A DNA stretch of 64,000 bases from BPGX01 sp037447455 (lineage in GTDB: Bacteria; Bacteroidota; Bacteroidia; B-17B0; Aurantibacillaceae): NCBI GenBank assembly GCA_037447455.1, contig JBBIGQ010000012.1, forward strand, positions 8,913-72,912, given 5' to 3'. Under the pieces are notes generated by a model. It did no database searches and was not told the DNA's origin. It saw nothing but the letters and a program-made list of their open reading frames with translations. The position numbers and the translations under genes were made by a program. Shown here piece by piece: positions 53,297 through 62,006 of this stretch (position 1 is the stretch's first letter; each line of letters starts with the position of its first letter).

Positions 53297-54541
53297 ATGA
53301 AAAAAACAATTTTTATCATTATTGGGTTAATGAATGGAATAAATAATTTCATTCAGGGACAGGTAGTAATTGACACTGTAAGCATTGGTGCTGGATATGT
53401 TAATGAAAAATGGTATAGCTTGCAAAATGATGAACAGGGAAGTAGTCCAAAAAATGCATGGGACATTGCTTTTGAAACATCAGGAATGGGCTCATCTATT
53501 CACATCAATTCTGTTATTGGGAATAAATTGTGGGTATATCCAAACGGCGATACAAGTGTATGGAATTCAATTGACACCAGCGGTATAAATTCGTGGACAG
53601 CAAGGTATAATTCTGACACCAGTTGGTCAGTAGGTGCTTTTAATGTGGGGGCAACTTCTAATCCTTATGACTTAGGTTGGGGGATTTATAATCCCATTAC
53701 TCATGAAGTTATAGGAGATTCGTTGTTCATTATCAAATTATCCAGTAATCAATATAAGAAACTATGGATAAAGAAATTAGCCAGCGGTGTTTATACATTT
53801 CAGTATGCAGATTTGAATGGGAATAATCAGCAGATTATTAATGTCAATAAATCAATGTACAATACAAAAACTCTGGTGTATTATTCTATTCAGAATAATT
53901 CAATACTTAATCCGGAGCCTATTTCATCTAACTGGGATTTAGTATTTAAGCAGTATACAGCATTTATTCCTTCGCCCTATAATGTAGCAGGCATCTTACA
54001 AAACAAAGGTGTAACTGCCATCAAAGTTTATCCGATAGACACATCGTACAATCAGTGGTACAATTATCCGTGGCAAACATCTATAAATACCATCGGATAT
54101 AACTGGAAAAATTACACCGGTAGTTGGCAGATTGAAGATTCTCTGGTTTATTTTGTAAAAAGCAAACAAGGCGATGTATGGAAATTAATATTCACGGGTT
54201 TTGGTGGATCTGCAAACGGAAATTTTATTTTCTCAAAACAAAAAATAAGCCCCACCCCCGTTCCATCTTATTCTTCATCTTCGGTAGAAATAATTTTATA
54301 TCCTGTTCCGACTAAAAACCTTCTGAATGTTTTACTTAACAACCCTAGTACTAATAACATTCGGGCAATAGTTGAAATCATGGACATAAATGGGAAAATC
54401 TTAATGCCGGAAAATTGGGCGAATATTTCTTCTTTTGATCATAAAACAATCAATGTAAGCGAATTGCCTGCAGGAGTATATTTTATCTCTATTACAAGTA
54501 ATGACTTTAAATACATTCAAAAATTTATCAAACAAAACTAA
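53297..54541 (+). CDS. HmuY-like protein with T9SS type A sorting domain
   Basis: A 414-residue exported protein (signal peptide KKTIFIIIGLMNGINNFIQG). It has two HmuY-type segments: WDIAFETSG (Trp55) and WDLVFKQYT (Trp213), the latter followed by INTIGYNWKNYTG and WKLIFTGFGGSANGNFIF. HmuY proteins bind heme at the cell surface in Bacteroidota. The last ~75 residues (IILYPVPTKNLLNVLL, VEIMDINGKIL, LPAGVYFISI, IQKFIKQN) are a type A T9SS signal, so this copy is probably surface-attached or released. The start is ATG 53297; the longer GTG frame crosses the promoter. It is the first gene of the locus and is paralogous to 58318-59271. Confidence 0.8.
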   Translation: MKKTIFIIIGLMNGINNFIQGQVVIDTVSIGAGYVNEKWYSLQNDEQGSSPKNAWDIAFETSGMGSSIHINSVIGNKLWVYPNGDTSVWNSIDTSGINSWTARYNSDTSWSVGAFNVGATSNPYDLGWGIYNPITHEVIGDSLFIIKLSSNQYKKLWIKKLASGVYTFQYADLNGNNQQIINVNKSMYNTKTLVYYSIQNNSILNPEPISSNWDLVFKQYTAFIPSPYNVAGILQNKGVTAIKVYPIDTSYNQWYNYPWQTSINTIGYNWKNYTGSWQIEDSLVYFVKSKQGDVWKLIFTGFGGSANGNFIFSKQKISPTPVPSYSSSSVEIILYPVPTKNLLNVLLNNPSTNNIRAIVEIMDINGKILMPENWANISSFDHKTINVSELPAGVYFISITSNDFKYIQKFIKQN

Positions 54542-54547
54542 GCTATT

Positions 54548-55489
54548 ATGAGAACATTATCTGCTTTTGCTTTCCTTGCGCTAATATTTTTGGCATCTTG
54601 TGGTAACACTGATTCAAAAAAGATATTTGAGGATAATAACAATAATACTTCCAAAATAGGAATAGTACTTGTCAACCATGGATCAAGGTCTGAAACGTGG
54701 AGAAACGCTTTAGTTCAACTTGAAATGACCGTTCGGGATAGTATTTTGAAATGGCCTCATGTAGCCATGGTGCGAACCGCCTTTATGGAATATACAGAAC
54801 CATCGATTGCCACTCGTCTCAAACAAATGGATAGTGCTGGCATTACAGATGTGATTATTGTTCCGGTTTTTCTTACGGTTTCACCGCATACGTTTGAAGA
54901 TATACCCACAATTGTTGGATTAAAAGAAGATCCTGAATCTATGGAAATGTTGAAAATTGAAAAAATAGAGAGATACAAACCCAAAGCAAATGTACACATC
55001 ACGTCTTTATTGGATTTTACAGATATACTAAAGAAGAATGTTTTGAAACGAGCTAAAAAACTTTCCAATCCTCTTGAGAGAAATAAAGAATCCTTGGTGC
55101 TTATTGGGTATGGTGATAAAAAATATCTGAAAGAATGGGAAAATCTTTTTGCGTCCGTAGCACAGTATGTGAAAGACAGCATAGAAATAGCAAATTATAC
55201 TTACGGTTGGTGCGGACATTTGGTTCATTACAATCCTGAAGAAACAACACAAGCAGTAAATAAAGCGTTAGAAAAATCAGAATATGCCATTGTAATTCCC
55301 GTTTTAGTAGCACATGATGAAATGTTTCAAATTAAAATCATTGGTGGTGGAATTGAAAAAGTACCGGATTATACCAGAAGGGTAAAATACAAACCAGATG
55401 CAATATTGCCGGATGAGAAGGTTAGCCAATGGATTCTGGATATTTCAAAAAAATTTGTACAAGATATATTACATTCAAAATCTGTGTAA
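54548..55489 (+). CDS. Lipid-anchored CbiX/CbiK-type chelatase
   Basis: A 313-residue class II chelatase-like protein carrying a lipobox LASC (Cys18), so it acts outside the cytoplasm. The first half has the metal-site histidines NHGSRSE (His44) and VFLTVSPHTFEDIP (His114), matching sirohydrochlorin cobaltochelatase CbiX. The second half looks like a degenerate repeat: GYGDKKYLKEW replaces the HGS motif, but VLVAHDEMFQI (His256) and WCGHLVHY remain. In the cytoplasm such enzymes insert Co, Ni or Fe into tetrapyrroles; exported CbiK-like forms are linked to heme handling. The HmuY-like, PepSY and TonB-receptor neighbours suggest it inserts or removes a metal from an imported porphyrin. It begins 6 bases after the preceding gene. 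Confidence 0.85.
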   Translation: MRTLSAFAFLALIFLASCGNTDSKKIFEDNNNNTSKIGIVLVNHGSRSETWRNALVQLEMTVRDSILKWPHVAMVRTAFMEYTEPSIATRLKQMDSAGITDVIIVPVFLTVSPHTFEDIPTIVGLKEDPESMEMLKIEKIERYKPKANVHITSLLDFTDILKKNVLKRAKKLSNPLERNKESLVLIGYGDKKYLKEWENLFASVAQYVKDSIEIANYTYGWCGHLVHYNPEETTQAVNKALEKSEYAIVIPVLVAHDEMFQIKIIGGGIEKVPDYTRRVKYKPDAILPDEKVSQWILDISKKFVQDILHSKSV

Positions 55490-55490
55490 A

Positions 55491-56057
55491 ATGAAAATAA
55501 ATAAGACATGGAGAAGATTACTCATGGATTGGCACAGGGATATTGGATACTTTATTTCAGGTCTTATTTTAATTTATTGCATATCTGGTCTTGCACTAAA
55601 TCATATTGATGATTTTAATCCGGATTTTATTATTGAACGAGATACAATAGATGTAACTATTTACTCAAAAAATCTGAATAATACAGATATTCAAAAGATT
55701 TCATCGCTTGTTGGTGAAAATAAAATTAAAATATGGGATATGCCTACCAAAGATCAATTGAAAATATACTACGATAATGCAACATTCCATATTCATATTA
55801 AAGAGCATAAAGGGGTATATGAAAAATTAAAAAAACGACCAGTATTTTATCATAGTAATTTAATTCATCGTAATTCCGTGAAAGGTTGGAAGTATGCTGC
55901 TGATGTGTTTTCAGTTTTATTGATACTTCTCACCATTACAGGCCTGTTCATATTAAAAGGAAAATATAGTTTTATGAAAAGAGGCATTTGGTTATTACTT
56001 GTTGGAATGGTGCCACCGATTATGGCTATTATTTTTTTTACTTATTTTCAAAAATGA
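55491..56057 (+). CDS. PepSY-associated membrane protein
   Basis: A 188-residue inner-membrane protein: LMDWHRDIGYFISGLILIYC forms TM1 with the His typical of PepSY_TM proteins (His14). A periplasmic PepSY-like domain (about 40-135) follows, containing a second signature FYHSNLIHRN, and two closing helices (about 143-163 and 166-185). Such proteins accompany siderophore and heme receptors and are thought to act as reductases or assembly factors. It starts 1 base after the chelatase stop (ATG 55491) and overlaps the receptor gene by 4 bases. Confidence 0.82.
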   Translation: MKINKTWRRLLMDWHRDIGYFISGLILIYCISGLALNHIDDFNPDFIIERDTIDVTIYSKNLNNTDIQKISSLVGENKIKIWDMPTKDQLKIYYDNATFHIHIKEHKGVYEKLKKRPVFYHSNLIHRNSVKGWKYAADVFSVLLILLTITGLFILKGKYSFMKRGIWLLLVGMVPPIMAIIFFTYFQK

Positions 56058-58321
56058 TAAGATTAATCATTATATCTGCTTTACTTTTTCTATTTTATGA
56101 AAATGTTTGTTCACAATCTATTTGTGTTGTAGATGCAATTTCACAAAATCCTATTCCATTTGCTACGATTGAAGTCGTGGACATTAAACTTAAAAAAAGA
56201 AGTGTATTCCAATCAGACATAAATGGAAAAGCAGCCATAAATATGGCAACAGAAGGACCGTCAAAAAAATATTACATACACATCATTACGTTTGCTTATA
56301 CACCTTATTCGGATACTTTAATCGGAATAAAAGATTCCCTTATCATTGCATTAAAAAAAATTGAACAGCAGCTGGAAGAAGTTGTTATTACAGGTGAATC
56401 TACTCCAATAGAAAAAGAAAAAAGTGTTTATCAAATTAAAATAATTAGTGAAGAAAAAATCAAAACCATGGCTGCTCAAAATTTAAGAGATGTATTAACT
56501 AATCAAATGAATATCCGAATTTCTCAGGATAATGTTTTAGGTAGTTTTTTAAGTATGAATGGGCTTTCCGGTCAGGCAGTTAAAATTATGATAGATGGCG
56601 TGCCGATGATTGGACGTTTAAATGGTAACATTGATTTGTCTCAAATTAATTTGAATAACATAGAAAGAATTGAAATTATTGATGGCCCAATGGCTGTTAA
56701 ATATGGAACCGATGCTATAGGCGGAGTTATAAATATAATAACTAAAAAAACCTTCAATAAAAAATTAGGTAATAAAACTTTAGTTTATTATGAAAGCAAT
56801 GGAACATACAATACTCATACAACACTATTTTTTACAAGAGATAAACATCAATTTAATGTATCACTTGGAAGAAATTTTTTTGACGGATGGAGACCGGATG
56901 AAAAAAACTTTTATTTTGAAAAAATAAAAATGGCAGACACAACTCGTAACAAAATATGGAAGCCCAAAGAACAGTATTATAGTTCTTTGGTAGATAATGT
57001 ATCCTTCAAAAAAGCTTTATTGGTCTTGTATTCCGATGTGTTTTATGAAATTATTGATGATAAAGGGAAACCCAAGCCACCATATTACGAAACAGCATTT
57101 GATAACATTTACAAAACATGGAGAGATAACCAAAAAATTCAGTTTAATACGCCATTGTTTTCTTCTGGAAAACTGGATATTGTTATCTCCCGAAATTTTT
57201 ACAAAAGAATAAAAAATACGTATTTCAAGGATTTAACCACATTAGAAAAAACATTAACAACCAATTCAGATGATCAAGATACAAGTGTATTCCAAATGTA
57301 CATGAGCAGAGGTGTTTATACTAACAAATTATTCAAAAACTATTTTGAAATCGGATATGATATTTATACCGAGAATACACATAGCAGCATTATTTTTAAT
57401 AAAAAACAAACACAAAGCGATTTAGCTGCTTTTATTTCATATAATCTTGAATTAAAAGATAAAATAAAAATTAAACCTGGCTTAAGGGCAAGTTATAACT
57501 CCTTGTATGCTACACCTTTAATCCCCTCCATTCATGTGTTGTATAATTTCAATAAAATAGCAAATGATAATTCTCAACTCATACCAAGCATTCGCCTCTC
57601 TTACTCAAAAGGATTCAGAACACCGTCTTTGAAAGAAATGTATTTGAATTTTGTGGACATTAATCACAATATTATTGGAAATAATTCTTTAAAGCCAGAA
57701 TTATCGGATTTTTTCAATGGATCTATTAACTCAAATTTTTATACAAACTCCATAAAAATAAAAACATCTATTTCATTATTCTATAATAGTGTGTATAATC
57801 TGATTCAACTTGCACAAATAAATAATAATACAAATCAATATACTTACATTAATATCGGCAAAACTAAAACTTCCGGAGCAAATTTTAACCTAAACGGAGA
57901 ATATAAAAATTTTCAATGTGACTTGTCAGTGGCCTACATAGGTTTAAATTATCCGGATGTGAATAAAACAACTGTGCTATTTTACCCTGAGATTGTATTC
58001 AACAGTAGTTATACTATAAAGAAAATAAAAGCCCGGTTAAATTTGTTTTCAAAATATAATGGGAAATTGCCATATTATTCTTTAGTCAACAATGACACAC
58101 AAAACTACAGCTTAAATTATACCAAAGATTACCTACAAATAGATGCCAATTATTCAGTTTTTCTTTTCAAGGAGAAAATTAATATTTCATTGGGTGTAAA
58201 AAATCTTTTAAATAACACTTTTCTGAATTTTAGTACCGGGGGAGCGCATGCTTCCGGAGGCATGTATATCAGTACAGGCAGAACCTATTTTATACAGTGC
58301 ATTTTAAATTTAAGTAAATGA
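56054..58321 (+). CDS. TonB-dependent outer-membrane receptor
   Basis: A 755-residue receptor: the signal peptide is LIIISALLFLFYENVCSQ. A carboxypeptidase-regulatory-like domain (about 20-105) precedes a plug with the TonB-box-like LEEVVITGEST, DVLTNQMNIRISQDN, VKIMIDGVPMIGR and the plug signature IERIEIIDGPMAVKYGTDAIGGVINII. The 22-stranded barrel ends with NISLGVKNLLNNTFLN and a terminal aromatic strand. The closest match by feel is a heme/cobalamin/siderophore receptor. The ligand is inferred to be heme or a related tetrapyrrole from its neighbours. ATG 56054 overlaps the PepSY stop as ATGA. Confidence 0.92.
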   Translation: MIRLIIISALLFLFYENVCSQSICVVDAISQNPIPFATIEVVDIKLKKRSVFQSDINGKAAINMATEGPSKKYYIHIITFAYTPYSDTLIGIKDSLIIALKKIEQQLEEVVITGESTPIEKEKSVYQIKIISEEKIKTMAAQNLRDVLTNQMNIRISQDNVLGSFLSMNGLSGQAVKIMIDGVPMIGRLNGNIDLSQINLNNIERIEIIDGPMAVKYGTDAIGGVINIITKKTFNKKLGNKTLVYYESNGTYNTHTTLFFTRDKHQFNVSLGRNFFDGWRPDEKNFYFEKIKMADTTRNKIWKPKEQYYSSLVDNVSFKKALLVLYSDVFYEIIDDKGKPKPPYYETAFDNIYKTWRDNQKIQFNTPLFSSGKLDIVISRNFYKRIKNTYFKDLTTLEKTLTTNSDDQDTSVFQMYMSRGVYTNKLFKNYFEIGYDIYTENTHSSIIFNKKQTQSDLAAFISYNLELKDKIKIKPGLRASYNSLYATPLIPSIHVLYNFNKIANDNSQLIPSIRLSYSKGFRTPSLKEMYLNFVDINHNIIGNNSLKPELSDFFNGSINSNFYTNSIKIKTSISLFYNSVYNLIQLAQINNNTNQYTYINIGKTKTSGANFNLNGEYKNFQCDLSVAYIGLNYPDVNKTTVLFYPEIVFNSSYTIKKIKARLNLFSKYNGKLPYYSLVNNDTQNYSLNYTKDYLQIDANYSVFLFKEKINISLGVKNLLNNTFLNFSTGGAHASGGMYISTGRTYFIQCILNLSK

Positions 58322-59271
58322 AACAATATCTGTTTGTTATACTAATTTTAATGTTACAATTTTCTTGTAAAAAGAGAGAATTGCCGGTTCCAAAGCATCA
58401 GCAAGGACCCGTCAACAAAGTCGCAATTCCACTTACTACATCTTATAAGTACCAGATATTTTTTTCTCTCAACAAAAACGCTATTGTACAACAGCAGTTA
58501 AAAACAACATGGGATATTGCTTTTCAATGTAATGGAGATAAAATTATTCTTAATTCATCTAAGATGATGTTCGCATACAAAACAAATTATGAAAACATGT
58601 CTGATGTAACAGACACATCAGGGTTTCAACAAAATAAAAAACACGATACTCCCACAGGAAACTTAGATAGTACAGCAATTGGGGATTGGAAAGGTAATAA
58701 TAAAGTATACATTATTGACAGAGGTTACAACGAAAATGGGCAACATTTGGGATTTAAAAAATTAAAAACAATAAACTACTCGGACAAAATTTTTTCATTT
58801 TCACTATCTGAGTTAAACTCTACAATATCGCACACATTTCAAATTGTTCAGGACACCAATTATAATTTTATCGGTTTTTCATTTGATAATAATCAGCCCG
58901 TCATTATAGAACCTCCTAAAACCCAGTGGGATATTGTTTTCACACAATATACAGAGCATTTATCTCAACCTTATTTGGTAGTCGGGTGTTTGCTAAATCG
59001 GTATAAAACTTATTGCGGTATGACTCAATCTATTCCGTTTGAACAAATTAATTACGATTTTGTCCAAAATTTCGCGCTTAGTTCTAAAATCAACAGTATT
59101 GGCTACAGTTGGAAAGAATACGACTTTAATTCATCCGCCTATATTGTTTTTACAAATTATGTATACATTATAAAAAACGCGGATAATTATTACTTTAAAT
59201 TGCGGTTTATAGATTTTTATAACTCAAATGGAGAAAAAGGGTATCCTACCTTTGAATTTCAAACATTGTAA
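58318..59271 (+). CDS. HmuY-like lipoprotein
   Basis: A 317-residue lipoprotein with lipobox LQFSC (Cys17). It has TTWDIAFQCNGDKIILNSS (Trp65) and, later, TQWDIVFTQYTEH (Trp204), INSIGYSWKEYDFN and YYFKLRFIDFYNSNGEKGYPTFEF, the last being the characteristic end of HmuY-family proteins. HmuY captures heme and hands it to the TonB receptor. It overlaps the receptor gene by 4 bases. Compared with its paralogue at 53297 it has lipid anchoring instead of a T9SS signal, so the locus seems to make one secreted and one tethered version. Confidence 0.82.
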   Translation: MKQYLFVILILMLQFSCKKRELPVPKHQQGPVNKVAIPLTTSYKYQIFFSLNKNAIVQQQLKTTWDIAFQCNGDKIILNSSKMMFAYKTNYENMSDVTDTSGFQQNKKHDTPTGNLDSTAIGDWKGNNKVYIIDRGYNENGQHLGFKKLKTINYSDKIFSFSLSELNSTISHTFQIVQDTNYNFIGFSFDNNQPVIIEPPKTQWDIVFTQYTEHLSQPYLVVGCLLNRYKTYCGMTQSIPFEQINYDFVQNFALSSKINSIGYSWKEYDFNSSAYIVFTNYVYIIKNADNYYFKLRFIDFYNSNGEKGYPTFEFQTL

Positions 59272-59288
59272 TATAGTTTTTATACATT

Positions 59289-59320
59289 TTGTCCTTCTAT
59301 TCAACTTATACGTATCTTTA
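59289..59320 (+). promoter_or_regulatory. Promoter for the LptF/G-type permease gene (TTG-N21-TATCTTTA)
   Basis: TTG 59289-59291 and TATCTTTA 59313-59320 are 21 bases apart; the -7 box has one mismatch to TAnnTTTG. It ends 20 bases before the GTG start at 59341. Confidence 0.5.
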
Positions 59321-59340
59321 TGCACCTATTATTTGAGTAA

Positions 59341-60762
59341 GTGAAAAAATTACCTTTATTACTTGTTCGCGCATTTTTGCCGCCGTTTTTCATCACTTTA
59401 TTTGTCAGTACGTTCTTATTTTTTTTGGTGGAAGTAGTGATTACATATTTAGATGATTTTGTTGGAAAGGGGTTAAGTGTATGGGTGCTTACACAACTCT
59501 TTACCTATGCCTTTCTGGCTATTGTTCCCAAATGTATCCCGCTGGCTATTTTACTGGCTTCGATTATGACAATGGGTAATCTAGCTGAAAACTATGAACT
59601 GGCTGCGATGAAAAGTGCCGGGCTTTCTTTGTTTCGTATTTTTTATCCTTTGGTAGTGTTAATGTTCGTTTTAGCGGCTTTAACGTTTGCGTTTAATAAT
59701 TTTTTGTTACCCAAACTCATGTTAGAATCACAGTCCTTACTGTTTGATATTCGTCAGACAAAGCCATCTGTAAGCATTAAGGAGAAAACATTTTACAATC
59801 AAATTGAAAACGTTTCCATTCGGGTAGAAAAAAAATACAGCGATGGACATAGTTTAAAGGGAATTCTGATTTATGATCATTCCGGTGATGTCGGAAATAA
59901 TATTCAACTCTATGCAGACAGTGGTTATATGTTTACTTCTTCTGACACTAATTATTTGGTAATTCGCTTGTTCAACGGTACCCGATACGAAAACATTCGT
60001 AATGAAAATACTTACCGTAGCTATCCGTTCAGTATAATGAATTTCAAAGAAATGGAAATAAATATTGATTTAACCGGATTTAAATTAAAACGAACCGATA
60101 AAAATTTGTTTCGTCAAAACACAGAAATGATGAATATGTGGGAAATTCAGCAGGAAGCAGATTCGTTAAACCGTTCAAAAGAACTGCATCAACAATCGGT
60201 TTATTCTCAACTAAAAAATTATTTTTTCTCTCACGTTCTGAATACGCATCCTAAAGAAAAGTGTTTAAGCATCCATGAAATAAAACCCCATTTATCTCAG
60301 GCAGAAAAGAATCTGCTTCAGGAAATGAAAATGAATCAGTATCGTTCTTTAAGTGCATTTTTAGAAGCAGAGATTTTGAGCATTAAAGGGATAGAAAGAA
60401 GAGTGGCTGAACACTGGGTTGCATGGCACGAACGACTGGTAGTATCTCTGGCATGCATTATTTTATTTTTTGTGGGTGCTCCGTTGGGTTCTATTATTCG
60501 TAAGGGTGGGTTAGGGCTGCCCGTAGTGGTAGCCACATTGTTTTTTATTTTGTACATGATCTTAACGGACTCTATGAGAAGCATGGCATTAGAGCTTATT
60601 CTTCCGCCCTATTTTGCCATGTGGTTACCATTGTTGATTTTTTTTGTAATAGGCATTTTCCTGACCTATAAAGCCGCACACGATTCTGTGTTGTTTGATG
60701 TGGATTGGTATCTCCAAAAATTAAAAACAATACTTAGAGTGAAGCGTACAAATTCTACCTAA
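59341..60762 (+). CDS. LptF/LptG family LPS export permease
   Basis: A 473-residue YjgP/YjgQ-family permease: three N-terminal helices (about 14-36, 55-80 and 98-120) with KCIPLAILLASIMTMGNLAENYELAAMKSAG, the family's coupling-helix region. A periplasmic beta-jellyroll (about 135-260) and a helical insert (about 265-345) follow, then three C-terminal helices with SLACIILFFVGAPLGSIIRKGGLG. It would pair with LptB (32930-33655) to push LPS across the periplasm. Whether it is LptF or LptG cannot be told. The start is GTG 59341. Confidence 0.9.
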   Translation: MKKLPLLLVRAFLPPFFITLFVSTFLFFLVEVVITYLDDFVGKGLSVWVLTQLFTYAFLAIVPKCIPLAILLASIMTMGNLAENYELAAMKSAGLSLFRIFYPLVVLMFVLAALTFAFNNFLLPKLMLESQSLLFDIRQTKPSVSIKEKTFYNQIENVSIRVEKKYSDGHSLKGILIYDHSGDVGNNIQLYADSGYMFTSSDTNYLVIRLFNGTRYENIRNENTYRSYPFSIMNFKEMEINIDLTGFKLKRTDKNLFRQNTEMMNMWEIQQEADSLNRSKELHQQSVYSQLKNYFFSHVLNTHPKEKCLSIHEIKPHLSQAEKNLLQEMKMNQYRSLSAFLEAEILSIKGIERRVAEHWVAWHERLVVSLACIILFFVGAPLGSIIRKGGLGLPVVVATLFFILYMILTDSMRSMALELILPPYFAMWLPLLIFFVIGIFLTYKAAHDSVLFDVDWYLQKLKTILRVKRTNST

Positions 60763-60791
60763 TCTGGGTGTTAAACTCTAAAAAACACAAA

Positions 60792-61997
60792 ATGAAAGTA
60801 CTTCTGATAGCACATAAAAATCCTTTTCCACCGAACGATGGTGGTAGTATGGGCATATACACAATGATTCAAGGGCTTTTACTGAATAAAATTGAGTTGA
60901 CTGTATTATTAATGAACCCATTAAAACTGTACAAACAACTGGATAACAGATGGATACCAACTGAAATAAAAACTATCAAAGCAGTTACCATCAATACTAA
61001 CGTAAAAATACTTCCTGCATTTTTCAATTTATTTACGCGTCAATCGTATTTTGTAACCCGATTTTCAGACAAAACATTTGAAAAAACATTAATAGAATTT
61101 CTTCAGCAACAACAATACGATATTATTCAGTTAGAAAGTATTTTTTCTGCTGTTTATTTGCCAATAATTAAAAAACATTCCACTGCCAAAATAATTTTAA
61201 GTGCGCATAATGTCGAGTATCAGATATGGGAAAGAATGGCTCAACACGAGTCCAATCCTGTAAAGAAATGGTATTTAAAGTTACAAGCCCAACGTTTAAA
61301 GCAATTTGAAACACGTCTTTTTAATCAGGTAGATGGTATTACAGCGGTTACAGAATTGGATAAACAACACATTGCTTCCTTTGCGCCACAGACGCCTGTT
61401 GTCGTAACGCCAAATGGTATGGATATGCAGTCATTCACAGTGATGCCTTTTGAACAACAGGATTTGAATACTATTTTCTTTTTGGGGTCATTGGATTGGA
61501 TGCCCAATCAACAAGGAATTGTATGGTTTTTAGAGCGGGTTTGGTACCAAATACTTGAACAATGTCCGGATGTAAAATTAATTATTGCGGGAAAAAATAT
61601 TCCCGATTGGTTAATGAGTAGGAAGGAGCGAAATGTACGGTTTTATTCAAATGTTCTGGATACCAGAGAATTGTATGATTCTTATGCCATCACTATTGTT
61701 CCGCTGCTTGCAGGAAGCGGCATTCGTGTACGAATTATTGAAGGAATGGCTTATGGAAAGTGCATTGTATCGACAAATATCGGGGCAGAGGGCATACCTT
61801 ATGAAAACAACAAAAATATCGTCATTGCCGATACATCGGAGAACTTTGCAAATGCTATTGTACACCTTTTAAAATCACCCGAAAAAGTAAAGCACATTCA
61901 GTACAATGCCAGACAAACAGCCGAAAAATTTTACAGCAGAGAAAACGTATATTTGCCTCTTGTAAAACTCTTTAATCAATTGACCAATTCTAATTAA
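60792..61997 (+). CDS. GT4-type glycosyltransferase
   Basis: A 401-residue GT-B fold enzyme: MKVLLIAHKNPFPPNDGGSMG is the N-terminal donor/acceptor loop, SAHNVEYQIWERMAQHES a common mid-protein motif, VTPNGMDMQSF and FLGSLDWMPNQQGIVWFL the start of the C-terminal domain, and ITIVPLLAGSGIRVRIIEGMAYGK the nucleotide-sugar EX7E-like site. It probably adds sugars to LPS or exopolysaccharide. ATG 60792 is preferred; a GTG at 60768 extends it by eight residues. It lies between the LPS permease and der in one run. Confidence 0.9.
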   Translation: MKVLLIAHKNPFPPNDGGSMGIYTMIQGLLLNKIELTVLLMNPLKLYKQLDNRWIPTEIKTIKAVTINTNVKILPAFFNLFTRQSYFVTRFSDKTFEKTLIEFLQQQQYDIIQLESIFSAVYLPIIKKHSTAKIILSAHNVEYQIWERMAQHESNPVKKWYLKLQAQRLKQFETRLFNQVDGITAVTELDKQHIASFAPQTPVVVTPNGMDMQSFTVMPFEQQDLNTIFFLGSLDWMPNQQGIVWFLERVWYQILEQCPDVKLIIAGKNIPDWLMSRKERNVRFYSNVLDTRELYDSYAITIVPLLAGSGIRVRIIEGMAYGKCIVSTNIGAEGIPYENNKNIVIADTSENFANAIVHLLKSPEKVKHIQYNARQTAEKFYSRENVYLPLVKLFNQLTNSN

Positions 61998-62006
61998 GAG
62001 CAACGT

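Noticed and set aside
54757..55182. Reverse ORF of 141 codons opposite the chelatase gene
   Set aside because: Antisense to a clear coding region, with composition typical of a shadow frame.
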